A stretch of DNA of 48,969 nucleotides from an uncultured Lachnospiraceae bacterium (lineage in GTDB: Bacteria > Bacillota > Clostridia > Lachnospirales > Lachnospiraceae), in NCBI GenBank assembly GCA_910586555.1, contig CAJUJY010000027.1, positions 1-48,969 of the forward strand, read 5' to 3'. This document shows positions 17,005 through 26,694 of this stretch, in pieces; within the stretch, counting starts at the first letter, position 1; each line of letters begins with the position of its first letter. The notes under the pieces were generated by a model. It was not told the origin of the DNA and searched no databases. It worked only from the letters and a program-made list of their open reading frames with translations. The position numbers and the translations under genes are program-made.

Positions 17005-18564
17005 TTACTTGTTCGCAAGCTCTTCTTTATTTATACATCTGCTGGCAAATAAAAATATTATATAAAAGGCAAGCACCATTATACATACAATAAAAAGTGC
17101 TGCTATCTTTAATGTGCCTGGCAGGAAATTAAGTATTGTATTATAGGCTTTATGGGATATGCTTCCTGCAAGTGCCAGAAAAAGGCATGGAAGTATAATC
17201 CAGTGTATATTGTCGGGCATTATATAGTCTTTTAAGTAAAAACCTTCCATAACTGTCATAATTACCTGGCTTATAAGCATTCCTGCAAGATATGCTTTTA
17301 TTCCATAGACAGGTACAAGAACTATAAGAAAGTATATTTTAATTATAAGGCTTAATACAGTTATTATAAATGTAAGCTGTGTATGTCCCATTCCATTTAT
17401 TATACTTGTAAATGCTGTGGAAATATAAAGGAAAGGGCAGAGCCATGAAAGTATGGTTATGTATGATCCAGCAGTTTCATTGTGGAAGAAAAGTATGCCC
17501 ATTTCATCTCCAAATACAATAAATATACAGACACACAGCCAGCCTATAAGGAAATTATATTTTGTTGCAAATGTTACGGATTTTTTTATTCTGGCAAAGT
17601 CCCTTTCTGCCTGTGCTTTGGCGATTGATGGCAAAAGCATAACTGCAAAGGCATTACTTATTGCTGATGGAAAAAGTATAAAAGGCATTGCCATTCCAGA
17701 TAAAACACCATAAATACTTAATGCATCTGCTGGTGTATACCCATGTTTCTGTAAGGCAGCAGGTATAAAGACTGCTTCTGCACTATGCAGAAGGGATACT
17801 ATAAGTTTAGTTGTAGTAAGTGTTACAGAAAGTGAAAAGAGTGTTTTAAAAACAGGGTGCCTGCCTGCACTGCGTTTTAAATTTCTGGTTTTATCTGTTT
17901 GGTTTCTTGTTCTTTTATCTTGTCTAAAAGATATAAAAAGCCTTGCTACACTAAATATGCAGCCACAGATTTCACCTGTCACAAGCCCCCATACAGCAAC
18001 AGCCGCATTAAATTCTTTGCCAGAACCTGCAAACATACACATAATATATACAAAAAGAACCCTTGACAACTGTTCAATAATCTGTGAAGCAGCAGGGACA
18101 GAGGCATTTTGTATTCCATAATAATAACCTGAAATACATGCTGATAAACTACAGAAAGGAAATAAAACAGCCATTATTTTGAGGTATGGGGCACATGTTT
18201 TTTCAAGTATAATTTTTTCTGCTATCCATTCCGGGTTTGAGTAAACAAATACAAGAATTATTAATGAAAGGCCAAGGGCAAGAACCATGCCTTGTATAAG
18301 TATTTTTACAGGAGAAATATAATCTTTGCCCTTTTTTGATGTGGCAGCACCAATAAGCTGTGAAATTGCAGTTTGTATACCAGCACCATATATTGTAAAA
18401 CATATTCCATATACAGGGAATATAAGCTGGTATATCCCTAAAAGTTCCGGGCCAAGCAGCCCCGCAAGAAAAATTCTGTAGAAAAATCCTATAATGCGTG
18501 TTATAATACCAGCAATAGTAAGTATTATAGTTCCTTTAATAAGTTTGCTCTGTAGGAATTTCAT
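17005..18564 (-). CDS. SpoVB-like polysaccharide flippase (MOP/MATE superfamily)
   Basis: A 519-residue polytopic protein with about 14 membrane segments across its length. The N-terminus (KGTIILTIAGIITRIIGFFY) and the segments GIYQLIFPVYGICFTIYGAG and AVMLLPSIAKAQAERDFARI are typical of Wzx/SpoVB/MurJ-type lipid-linked sugar exporters. SpoVB-like proteins flip precursors of peptidoglycan or capsule across the membrane, and several paralogues per genome are usual, so the cargo here is uncertain. ATG 18564 has AAAGG upstream. It appears to be monocistronic. Confidence 0.88.
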   Translation of the reverse strand: MKFLQSKLIKGTIILTIAGIITRIIGFFYRIFLAGLLGPELLGIYQLIFPVYGICFTIYGAGIQTAISQLIGAATSKKGKDYISPVKILIQGMVLALGLSLIILVFVYSNPEWIAEKIILEKTCAPYLKIMAVLFPFCSLSACISGYYYGIQNASVPAASQIIEQLSRVLFVYIMCMFAGSGKEFNAAVAVWGLVTGEICGCIFSVARLFISFRQDKRTRNQTDKTRNLKRSAGRHPVFKTLFSLSVTLTTTKLIVSLLHSAEAVFIPAALQKHGYTPADALSIYGVLSGMAMPFILFPSAISNAFAVMLLPSIAKAQAERDFARIKKSVTFATKYNFLIGWLCVCIFIVFGDEMGILFFHNETAGSYITILSWLCPFLYISTAFTSIINGMGHTQLTFIITVLSLIIKIYFLIVLVPVYGIKAYLAGMLISQVIMTVMEGFYLKDYIMPDNIHWIILPCLFLALAGSISHKAYNTILNFLPGTLKIAALFIVCIMVLAFYIIFLFASRCINKEELANK

Positions 18565-18753
18565 ATAATATATGCCTTTCTGCTTATAGCAAAAGCGGTT
18601 AATATACTATATGAAAATTGTGGATTATTATGTTAAATTTTAAAAACATAAAAACCTGGCAGCTTTATAAAGCCATGCCAAAAACTTTCTAAAGGACAAT
18701 ATAATATAAAACCCTGGCTGGTTTTGATAAGAATAAGAAAGGAAATAAACAAT

Positions 18754-19344
18754 ATGACAGAATGGGAAAAAGCACAAGCAGGATATTTATATGATGCTAA
18801 TTATAATAAAGAACTTGCAGAGGCAAGGGAAAAATGCGCAGATTTATGTTATGAATTTAACAACTGCAAACCATCTGATACAGAAAAACAAAAAGAGATT
18901 TTAAAAAAGATAATAGGGGAAATAAAAGGTAATATAGTTATAACTGCACCATTTTATTGTGATTATGGCTTTAATATTTCGGTTGGTGACAATTTTTATA
19001 CAAACCATAACTGTACTATTTTAGACGGGGCAAAGGTTACATTTGGGGATAATGTATTTATAGCGCCAGACTGTGTATTTTCAACAGCAGGACACCCTAT
19101 AGATGCAGGGCAGCGTGCTAAAGGTTTAGAAATTGCCCTGCCTGTTAAAGTTGGTGATAATGTCTGGATTGGGGCAAATGTGAGTGTACTTCCAGGAGTA
19201 ACTATAGGCAGTAATACAGTTATTGGTGCAGGAAGTGTTGTAAATAAGGATATACCATCAGGAGTTGTTGCAGCAGGCAATCCATGCCGTGTTATACGTA
19301 AAATTACAGAAGCTGATAAAAATAAATATCCAATATATAAATAA
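18754..19344 (+). CDS. Sugar O-acetyltransferase (maltose/galactoside acetyltransferase family)
   Basis: A 196-residue protein of Maa/LacA/NodL type. Residues 1-55 form the family helical N-terminal domain (MTEWEKAQAGYLYDANYNKE). Residues ~60-185 are left-handed beta-helix hexapeptide repeats (VKVGDNVWIGANVSVLPGVT, NTVIGAGSVVNKDIPSGVVA). The probable catalytic His is His114 in FSTAGHPID. It transfers acetyl from acetyl-CoA to a sugar hydroxyl in the cytoplasm. AGAAAGGA upstream of ATG 18754 makes it a better start than the TTG at 18724. The next small gene begins 38 nt downstream. Confidence 0.93.
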   Translation: MTEWEKAQAGYLYDANYNKELAEAREKCADLCYEFNNCKPSDTEKQKEILKKIIGEIKGNIVITAPFYCDYGFNISVGDNFYTNHNCTILDGAKVTFGDNVFIAPDCVFSTAGHPIDAGQRAKGLEIALPVKVGDNVWIGANVSVLPGVTIGSNTVIGAGSVVNKDIPSGVVAAGNPCRVIRKITEADKNKYPIYK

Positions 19345-19382
19345 ATTACTTAATTAATATAAATAAGGGATAAAGTAGCAAA

Positions 19383-19727
19383 ATGCCAGTAACAGAATTA
19401 TTAAATAAAATAAATTTCCATGATAGCTGTGTAAATACATTAATTTATAAAAATGGCATAATTATATTAAACATTGATTTGTGTATGTGGAAACAAACAG
19501 GGTATAAAGCAGGTGAACCAGAGTTAAAGGAAATTATTTTAAAATTCTTTAATGTAACAAATTACAAATGGGACTCTTTAAAAAATGAAACAGATATTGA
19601 TTATGATACAATTATTAATATTACGTATAAAGATAATATTTTAAAAATAGTTATGCAAGACCAGGAAATTTCTATACTGGAATTTAAATGTAATACTGTC
19701 TTGGTTTATGATTATCCCAGATTATAA
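19383..19727 (+). CDS. Small hypothetical protein of the FHDS-type
   Basis: A 114-residue soluble protein of alternating strands. It starts with INFHDSCVNTLIYKNGIIIL, a pattern shared by small immunity-like or unknown Firmicutes proteins (a His-Asp-Ser motif then a beta strand). The ribosome site is weak (AGGG ~13 nt upstream). It probably reads through from the acetyltransferase gene. An immunity role (for example Imm50-like) is only a guess. Confidence 0.55.
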   Translation: MPVTELLNKINFHDSCVNTLIYKNGIIILNIDLCMWKQTGYKAGEPELKEIILKFFNVTNYKWDSLKNETDIDYDTIINITYKDNILKIVMQDQEISILEFKCNTVLVYDYPRL

Positions 19728-19738
19728 TAAATCCAGTT

Positions 19739-19773
19739 TTTGAAATGCGGATATCCGCAGTCTGCATTTCAAA
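19739..19773. repeat. Inverted repeat with inner palindrome
   Basis: Arms tttgaaatgc (19739-19748) and gcatttcaaa (19764-19773) enclose gcggatatccgc. It lies just after the small hypothetical gene; there is no T tract, so a terminator role is doubtful. Confidence 0.4.
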
Positions 19774-19886
19774 CAACTTCCGGTTTCAAGCAATCTTCAA
19801 CTGTGGCAAGCAGACACCCGCTGCCTGCCCACCAAACTACCTTATTGCCACTTTTAAAGCTCTGGTAAACTTTTTTACTAAAGCCT

Positions 19887-20057
19887 TTAATTTTCTTTAT
19901 ATTTATTTACAGGATAACCATTTCCCTGTAAATCTGTTGTTTTATTAAAAGTATCTTTTTTATTTTCCTCCTGTCCTTTATACTTACCAGGCCTGCTGCT
20001 TTCCCATACACCATCAGGAATTATTTTTACAGGTTTCTTTTTTTCTGTTATTTTCAT
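19887..20057 (-). CDS. Short Lys-rich hypothetical protein (56 aa)
   Basis: Starts at ATG 20057 (MKITEKKKPVKIIPDGVWES) and ends KYKEN before TAA at 19889-19887. The composition is Lys/Asp/Asn-rich and soluble, like a real Firmicutes small protein rather than a shadow frame. GAAAGG lies ~12 nt upstream. A hairpin (cctggaa 20085-20091, ttccagg 20095-20101 region) would sit in its leader, and TGTATAAT near 20150 on the minus strand is a candidate -10. I do not recognise a family. Confidence 0.4.
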   Translation of the reverse strand: MKITEKKKPVKIIPDGVWESSRPGKYKGQEENKKDTFNKTTDLQGNGYPVNKYKEN

Positions 20058-20255
20058 AAAACTACCACGCCTTTCTAAGCTGCCTGGAAACTTTTCCAGG
20101 ATAAAATTTTTTCAAATTATATATCTGTTATTATATATTTTTGAAAAAAAATTATACAAAATAAAAACAGGAAAAATTACGTTTTGTTACCTTTTGCCCT
20201 GGTTTTCATATACTGGTATATTATAAGTTAATTTTTGTGAGAGGATGGTAGCATA

Positions 20256-21395
20256 ATGGTATATCTTGATAATGCTGCGACTACACCAGTACACCCAGGG
20301 GTTCTTAAGGCAATGCTGCCATATCTGGAGAAGCAGTATGGCAATCCGTCCGGCATTTATGAATTTGCAGAAAAAAGCAAAGATGCTATTGATAATGTAA
20401 GAGAAATAATAGCATCAAGCATTAATGCAAAACCAGAAGAAATATATTTTACAAGTGGCGGTACTGAGTCTGATAACTGGGCGCTTGTAGGCATGGCAGA
20501 GGCTTTAAAGGACAAGGGAAGGCATATTATTACAACATCTATAGAACACCATGCAGTTATAAATACATGCGAATACCTTAAGCGGCGTGGTTTTGATATA
20601 ACATATCTTGATGTGGGCAGGGATGGGATTGTTAATACAAGGCAGCTTTTAAAATCTATAAGAAAAGATACTATTTTAATAAGCATAATGGCAGCTAATA
20701 ATGAAACAGGAACTATACAGCCAGTGCAGGCAGTTGGTGAAATTGCAAAAAGAAATAATATATGTTTCCATACAGATGCAGTACAGGCTTATCTTCATAT
20801 GGATATAGATGTAAATAAAATGAATATTGGAATGATGAGCGCAAGTGCCCATAAGTTCAGGGGGGCAAAGGGCTGCGGATTTTTATATATAAGGGAAGGC
20901 ATAAAGCCGGCAGTTTTTATGCATGGCGGCAAACAGGAGTCAGGCATAAGGGCAGGCACAGAAAATGTGCCTGGAATAATAGGTATGGGAGAAGCTGTTA
21001 AAATTGCAGTTAAAGATATGCATAAAAACATTGTTTATGTAAGAAATATGAGGGATTACCTTTTATACAGGATTGAACATGAAATATCTGGGGTAGTACT
21101 TAATGGTTCCAGGCATATGCGCCTTCCTGGAAACCTTAATGTAAGTTTCCTTGGCATTGAAGGGCAGAGCCTCCTTATAATGCTTGATATGGATGGTATC
21201 TGCACATCAAGCGGTTCTGCATGTACGGCAGGGCTTGGCGGTGGTTCCCATGTACTTAAAGCACTTGGGGCAGATGGTGACAGGTTAAAAGGGGCATTAA
21301 GAATGACGCTTGACACTTATAATACAATGGAAGAGATGGATTATGTGGTATGGCGCCTTAAGGAAAATACTGCTGCACTCCGTGGCAGGGATTAA
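20256..21395 (+). CDS. Cysteine desulfurase (NifS/IscS family)
   Basis: A 379-residue PLP enzyme that takes sulfur from cysteine for Fe-S clusters or tRNA thiolation. The N-terminus YLDNAATTPVHPGVL is the family signature. The PLP Lys is Lys200 in SASAHKFRGAKG, with upstream FHTDAVQAY. The active-site Cys is Cys323 in SSGSACTAG, in the short-loop IscS/NifS group context. GAGAGGATGG precedes ATG 20256. A TTGCCC-17-TATATT promoter is plausible ~55 bp upstream. It lacks the usual thiI or iscU neighbour. Its stop overlaps the convergent PHP gene by 4 nt. Confidence 0.92.
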   Translation: MVYLDNAATTPVHPGVLKAMLPYLEKQYGNPSGIYEFAEKSKDAIDNVREIIASSINAKPEEIYFTSGGTESDNWALVGMAEALKDKGRHIITTSIEHHAVINTCEYLKRRGFDITYLDVGRDGIVNTRQLLKSIRKDTILISIMAANNETGTIQPVQAVGEIAKRNNICFHTDAVQAYLHMDIDVNKMNIGMMSASAHKFRGAKGCGFLYIREGIKPAVFMHGGKQESGIRAGTENVPGIIGMGEAVKIAVKDMHKNIVYVRNMRDYLLYRIEHEISGVVLNGSRHMRLPGNLNVSFLGIEGQSLLIMLDMDGICTSSGSACTAGLGGGSHVLKALGADGDRLKGALRMTLDTYNTMEEMDYVVWRLKENTAALRGRD

Positions 21396-22252
21396 TGTAA
21401 TGGCAACATTTCCGGCCTGCGGTTTGTAAATTCTGTATAGTATTTAAAGCCGCAGGTTTTTAGTATTTCTGGCACATTGTCAAAACCATATCCAAGATGT
21501 GCCGTTTCATGTGCATCTGAACCAAGTGTTATTATTTCACCACCAAGATCTTTATAAAGCTTTAAAATTTTCTCATGGGGGTGTGGGTGGCGCAGTCCAT
21601 ATTTTAACCCGCTTGTATTTAACTCAATTCCTTTACCATTATAAATTAGTTTTTTAAGTATTATTTCAATTATATCAAGAAAACTGTCTGTTATAGAAAT
21701 ATAATATTCTTCATTGTATGCATTGTTTTTTCTTAATTTTTTCATATATGGCGTATATCTGGTAATATAATCAATATGCCCATAAACATCAAAGTCCACA
21801 CTGCTTTTTATATTTCCAAGTGTTGTTTCATAAAACTTTTGTAATACAGTTTTTTCATCTTTACCTTGCCAGGCTTCGTCATAATAGGGGTCTGTATTGT
21901 CTATAAGGTGTGTAGAACCTATTACAAAGTCGAATTTATATAAATTTAAAAGTTCTGTACACTTGTCTTTAGCATCTTCTTTAAGCCCCAGTTCAATTCC
22001 AGTGCGTATTTTTATCTGTGGGTAAAGCGGTATAAGCCGTTTAATCTCACTAAAATAAGCATCTGCATCAAGGAAAAATGGTGGTTCTTTAATATTGCTT
22101 TTATTATAAATTGCAGGGAAGTTATAATCCATATGGTCTGTAAAACATATAGAAGAATAACCGTTTTTTATTGCTGCTTTTAACATTTCCTCCATTGGGG
22201 TTTTACTATCTGTTGAAAATGCTGTGTGTACATGGCTGTCTGATTTTATCAT
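21392..22252 (-). CDS. PHP-domain histidinol-phosphatase (HisJ/HisK family)
   Basis: A 286-residue PHP hydrolase. Metal-binding motifs are visible: DSHVHTAFSTDS at the N-terminus, FTDHMDY, GIELGL, FVIGSTHLID, and late GSDAHETAHLGYG. The family removes phosphate from histidinol phosphate in histidine synthesis, but isolated copies may act on other phosphoesters, and no his genes are near. It is translationally coupled to rqcH by an ATGA overlap at 22249-22252. Confidence 0.88.
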   Translation of the reverse strand: MIKSDSHVHTAFSTDSKTPMEEMLKAAIKNGYSSICFTDHMDYNFPAIYNKSNIKEPPFFLDADAYFSEIKRLIPLYPQIKIRTGIELGLKEDAKDKCTELLNLYKFDFVIGSTHLIDNTDPYYDEAWQGKDEKTVLQKFYETTLGNIKSSVDFDVYGHIDYITRYTPYMKKLRKNNAYNEEYYISITDSFLDIIEIILKKLIYNGKGIELNTSGLKYGLRHPHPHEKILKLYKDLGGEIITLGSDAHETAHLGYGFDNVPEILKTCGFKYYTEFTNRRPEMLPLH

Positions 22253-24033
22253 TCCTTAACCTCCTTTATTCCGCTTATATCTGTATCAATAACCATTGAA
22301 TAATTAGTATAATAAACAACGAATCCTGGTTTGCTTCCATTTGGCTTTTTAACATGTTTTTTCTGTATATAGTCAATTTCAGCTTTGCCCTGTTCTTTAG
22401 CCTTTGAGTAATACGCTGCAAGCCGTGCTGCTTCTTCAAATGAACGGTCAGGAAGTTCTTTGCCCTCTGTTTTTACAATAACATGTGATCCTGCACTTTT
22501 TTTTGCATGGAACCACCAGTCATTGCCTGTAGCAATTTTAAATGTAAGTTCGTCATTCTGGTAATTATTTTTACCAACATATATATCAAAACCATCTGAA
22601 GAAATATAGTGCAGCGGTTTACTTTTAGAAGTTTTTTTGCTGCCTTTGCCCTGTTCATTACGGCGTTTTATATAGCCATATTCAGAAAGTTCTTTCCTGA
22701 TTATAGAAAGATCTTCCTCCTGCCTTGCTATATCAAGCGCATTGCTAATTGATTCAAGATGTGAAATTTCCTGGCTTGTTTCTTCAATTTGTACATTTAA
22801 TGCTTCAAATGTACGTTTTAATTTAGCATATTTTTCAAAGAAACGCTTTGCATTGCTGACAGCATCCATATTTTCATCAAGGGGTATTGTAATCTCTTCG
22901 CCTGTATAATAATTATCACAAGTAAAGCTTTTTTCACCACCTTTTAATTCATATCCATAAGTTGTAAGAAGTTCGCCATATACCTTATATTTATCCCTTT
23001 TTCCAGTATCTTTAAGCTGTTTTGCCTGCAAATCATATTTTTTGCGCGCCCGTTCAAGTGCAGTATTTGTTATTTTACGCAAATCATATGACTTCTGCCG
23101 TATACGTGAAATTACTTCTTTAGCTGAATAATAAGAACAAAGCATCTGGCTTGCGCTTTCACATTCCTTTGACTGGTAAATGCTGTTACCAGAGTATATG
23201 GATAAAGGTATACATGAAAACTCTACAGGCTCAGTCCCTTTATAAATAATATATGGTTTAAATGCTGCTTCTTTTACCTGTTCCATTATTCTTGTAAAAT
23301 TGCGGTAAAGGTGCAGTTTTTCCATTGCAGAAAGTTCTGCTGTACTGTTTTTATCTGAAAGTGAGGAAATATATACCAGTTCATTTGACATAACAGGGCT
23401 TAAACCTGTAATTGAAGTGTATAAGGCCTTTGTAATATCAAGCGGTTTTGAAAGGACTATATCTGTAAATTCTTTTTCTGTAATGGTGAACGGATCAAAT
23501 TTATCCTTAGTGCCTGGTATAAAATAATCCCTTCCAGGAAGCACTTCCCTTACTGAACTTACAAGCAGTGAAATATGTTTAATGCTGTCAACTATTTTAT
23601 TATTATCATCACAAAAGATTATATTGCTGTGTTTGCCCATAAGTTCCACTATAAGGAATTTATGGCATAAATCACCCATTTCATTAAGATGTTCAAGTTC
23701 TATTTTTATTACACGTTCAAGACCTTCCTGGCTGATATTTATAATACGGCAATTATTAAGGTGTTTTCTTAAAACCATACAGAATGTTGGTGCAGACATA
23801 GGGGAAGGTTTGTTTTCATCATTAAGGTAAATAAGCGGAAGGCTTGGATTAACCGATATTACAAGCCTTTTCTGGAAACGGAGCGTGCCGCCGTCTTTTT
23901 TTGTAATGCTCTGTTTTATGGTAAGCAGCAGTTCATCTTTTTCAGGCTGTGCTATTTTGGTAATGCGTCCATTTACTAGTGTATTTTTAAGCTCATTTGT
24001 AAGAGCTGCTATTGTAATTCCATCTAATGCCAT
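22249..24033 (-). CDS. rqcH: RqcH/NFACT family ribosome quality control factor (FbpA-like)
   Basis: A 594-residue protein that binds stalled 50S-peptidyl-tRNA complexes and adds C-terminal alanine tails; older annotations call it fibronectin-binding protein. NFACT-N covers ~1-430 (DGITIAALTNELKNTLVNGR, LIVELMGKHSNIIF). A coiled region (~290-430) follows, then NFACT-R near 460-560 (DGFDIYVGKNNYQND, GNDWWFHAKKSAGSHVIV). At the position where family members often have Asp-Arg for tRNA binding, this protein reads GLERVI (Glu106-Arg107). GAGGTTAGTT directly before the ATG at 24033 makes it a better start than the ATG at 24045. It forms an operon with the PHP gene. Confidence 0.88.
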   Translation of the reverse strand: MALDGITIAALTNELKNTLVNGRITKIAQPEKDELLLTIKQSITKKDGGTLRFQKRLVISVNPSLPLIYLNDENKPSPMSAPTFCMVLRKHLNNCRIINISQEGLERVIKIELEHLNEMGDLCHKFLIVELMGKHSNIIFCDDNNKIVDSIKHISLLVSSVREVLPGRDYFIPGTKDKFDPFTITEKEFTDIVLSKPLDITKALYTSITGLSPVMSNELVYISSLSDKNSTAELSAMEKLHLYRNFTRIMEQVKEAAFKPYIIYKGTEPVEFSCIPLSIYSGNSIYQSKECESASQMLCSYYSAKEVISRIRQKSYDLRKITNTALERARKKYDLQAKQLKDTGKRDKYKVYGELLTTYGYELKGGEKSFTCDNYYTGEEITIPLDENMDAVSNAKRFFEKYAKLKRTFEALNVQIEETSQEISHLESISNALDIARQEEDLSIIRKELSEYGYIKRRNEQGKGSKKTSKSKPLHYISSDGFDIYVGKNNYQNDELTFKIATGNDWWFHAKKSAGSHVIVKTEGKELPDRSFEEAARLAAYYSKAKEQGKAEIDYIQKKHVKKPNGSKPGFVVYYTNYSMVIDTDISGIKEVKE

Positions 24034-24341
24034 AACTAACCTCATTTCTAATATTTTACATAAATAATTAATGTAACTGGTATTAACAATTATATTACCC
24101 AGGCTTTAATAAAGCAACTGGAAAATAGCCAGCCATGGTTATTTTATAAACTTTTATATGGCCAGGGTTTATGTATACAGAAAATTGTAAGAATAATTTA
24201 AATTTTTTTTAATGGAATATTTATATATTTAGTATTATAATAATAAACGTGACAGAAAACTTATACGCAGTACAGGAAAATTTACCAGTCCATCTGGCTG
24301 CGGGATTAAAAAATCTTTTATAATAAGAGGTGAGGAAGGTT
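24034..24341. other. Divergent intergenic region
   Basis: An AT-rich stretch between rqcH and the transporter operon with no ORF of note. Several TATA-like hexamers near 24220-24250 could serve the plus-strand operon; none has a clear -35. Confidence 0.4.
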
Positions 24342-26666
24342 ATGGTAAAAAGTAATATTAAAAAGGCTTTTGCAGTATTATTTTTATTATTTGCAGTAGT
24401 ACTGCCATTTACGGCATGTGGCAAAGGCAAAGGGGAGGGTTCTGGCAAAGAAGATACACCAGAGTATGTATATGAATCAAAGTTTAATGATCTTGGAACT
24501 GTAGGAATTGATTATGTAAACCAGTCATTTATAAAAGATGGCACTATTTATATGACAGGTTCCCATTATGAATATAATGAAAAAGATGATTCTGGCAAGT
24601 CTTCTAGTTATCTTTTAACAAGCGCTGTTGATGGCAAGAAAATTGATATGGCTGAATTTAAAGGATTAAAAAAGAATGAATCCCCAGATAAATTATTTAT
24701 CGATGAAGAAGGCAAAATCCATGTATTATCTTATTTTTATGATTATAATGAAAAAACTGGCGATGGCAGTACAAAATACTATTTGTCAGAGCTTAATAAA
24801 AACGGCAAACTGTCAGGCCATAAAGAAATAAAACCTGATGTTAAGAAAAATGAAGACTTTTACCTGGGCAGTAACACAATTTATGCAGATGGTAAACTAA
24901 TATCATCTTCAGACAGTAAAATTTATATCTTTAATAAAGATGGTTCTTTGTATAAGAAAATTGAAACAGACAATTATGTTGATAAAATTTTTACAGCAAA
25001 TGGCAAGTTTTATGTTATGGCAACTATGGAAAATATAAGCGGCACAGGAATCTGTGAACTTGACATGAAAACTGGCAAACTTGGCAAACCGTTTGATTTC
25101 GGCGGCCTGACTGTATATAATATCAGCAGTGTAAGCCAGGACAAAGATGGCATAATGTATTTTTGCAATAATGATGGTTTATATAAATATGACCTGGATA
25201 AAAATAAGGCAGAACTTTTGTTTAACTGGATAAATGTTGATATTGATGGTAATAATATATCAAATTTTTATATAATGGAAGATGGAAGTTTAATTGCTTT
25301 AAGTGTTTCAACTAACTACGATGAATCTGGAAAAGGTGGTACAACTTCAACTATTGAAATAGCAACTATTGATAAAAAGAAATATTCTGAGTCAAAGCAG
25401 AAGAAAAGGCTTATACTGGCAGCAAATTATATAAGTGATGATATAAAGACACAGATTTTAAAGTATAATAAAGGCAGTGAAGATTACCATATTGAAATAA
25501 AGAGCTATAGTACATACGAAGATCCACAGAAACAGATGAATCTTGACATTATATCAGGTACAATACCAGATATTATTGAATTAAACGGATTATCTAAAGA
25601 TACTTATGTTAAAAAAGGGATTTTAACTGATTTATATCCTTTTATGGAAAAAGATAATGAAGTTAAAAAAGAGGATTTTGTAGATTCTATAATAAGCCTT
25701 ACTGAGCATGATGGCAAATTGTATTATATGCCTACTTCATTTTCAATAGCTTCCCTTGTTGGTTCTAAAAAGATTTTTGGTGATATGGAGGGCTGGACAT
25801 ATGAGGAAATGGAAGAGAAATATAAAGAACTTCCAAAAGATGGCACATTTATGGAAGGTATGACAAGTGAATGGTTTATACAAAATATGCTCAGTTCACA
25901 GATGAAAGATTTTATTAACTTTGAAACAGGTGAAGTAAACCTTGATTCTGAAGAGTTTATACATATGCTTGAGTTTTCAAAAAATTTCCAGACAAGCGAT
26001 GAATATATAAAGGAGCAGGAAGAAAACGGCTGGAAAAGTGAAGATATTTATAAACTTGTAAAAAGTGGCAAACTGCTGTTAAGAAATATGTATCTTTATG
26101 ATTTTTCAGATATACAGGTTAATGAAAAATTATATAAAAGCCAGGGTGGGTATACTGTAATCAGCCAGCCTTCTAAGGACAGGAATAATAAATTAGCAAT
26201 GGGTTCAGGTGATGCATGCCTTGCTATTTCGGAAAAATGTGATGATAAAGAAGGTGCATGGAAATTTTTACGTGGGCTCTATACATATGAATACCAGAAA
26301 AAAGCATTTAAGTATAATGGTTTTCCTGTAAGAAAAGATGCACTTGATAAAAAGATTGAATATGCTATGGCAACTAAAAAATATAAAGATGATGATGGTA
26401 CGGAGGTAATTCCTATACAGGGTGATTCATATTCAATGGATAGCTTTACAGTAGAGTTAAAACCATATACAAAAACCCAGATGGATCTGTTCCGTTCTAT
26501 GGTTGACAGGATTGGTAAAGAAAACAGTTATGATACATTTTATAATGATATCACTGAGATGATTAATGAAGAAACAAAAGCTTTTTTTGCAGGTGATAAG
26601 ACTGCAAAAGAAACAGCGGAAGTCTTGCAAAGCAGGGTAAAGATTTATGTCAGTGAAAATTCTTAA
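24342..26666 (+). CDS. Lipoprotein with propeller-like N-terminal region and solute-binding C-terminal domain
   Basis: A 774-residue exported lipoprotein: KKAFAVLFLLFAVVLPFTAC is a lipoprotein signal with lipobox Cys26. Residues ~45-365 are repeated beta elements with DGTIYMTGSHYEY, DEEGKIHVLSYFY, NGKFYVMATME and EDGSLIALSVS, resembling a beta-propeller. Residues ~370-770 match family 1 extracellular solute-binding proteins (QMNLDIISGTIPDIIELNGL, AMGSGDACLAISEKCDDKEG, AWKFLRGLYTYEYQ). The GTG at 24330 is in frame, but GAGG/GAAGG fits ATG 24342. The next gene follows after 28 nt. The binding domain should present a ligand, probably a carbohydrate, to the two permeases. Confidence 0.85.
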   Translation: MVKSNIKKAFAVLFLLFAVVLPFTACGKGKGEGSGKEDTPEYVYESKFNDLGTVGIDYVNQSFIKDGTIYMTGSHYEYNEKDDSGKSSSYLLTSAVDGKKIDMAEFKGLKKNESPDKLFIDEEGKIHVLSYFYDYNEKTGDGSTKYYLSELNKNGKLSGHKEIKPDVKKNEDFYLGSNTIYADGKLISSSDSKIYIFNKDGSLYKKIETDNYVDKIFTANGKFYVMATMENISGTGICELDMKTGKLGKPFDFGGLTVYNISSVSQDKDGIMYFCNNDGLYKYDLDKNKAELLFNWINVDIDGNNISNFYIMEDGSLIALSVSTNYDESGKGGTTSTIEIATIDKKKYSESKQKKRLILAANYISDDIKTQILKYNKGSEDYHIEIKSYSTYEDPQKQMNLDIISGTIPDIIELNGLSKDTYVKKGILTDLYPFMEKDNEVKKEDFVDSIISLTEHDGKLYYMPTSFSIASLVGSKKIFGDMEGWTYEEMEEKYKELPKDGTFMEGMTSEWFIQNMLSSQMKDFINFETGEVNLDSEEFIHMLEFSKNFQTSDEYIKEQEENGWKSEDIYKLVKSGKLLLRNMYLYDFSDIQVNEKLYKSQGGYTVISQPSKDRNNKLAMGSGDACLAISEKCDDKEGAWKFLRGLYTYEYQKKAFKYNGFPVRKDALDKKIEYAMATKKYKDDDGTEVIPIQGDSYSMDSFTVELKPYTKTQMDLFRSMVDRIGKENSYDTFYNDITEMINEETKAFFAGDKTAKETAEVLQSRVKIYVSENS

Positions 26667-26694
26667 CAATATATAATTGCAGGTGTAGGAGATT

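Noticed and set aside
19745..19948. 67-residue plus-strand ORF
   Set aside because: Lies over inverted repeats and antisense to a more credible small gene; composition is not protein-like.
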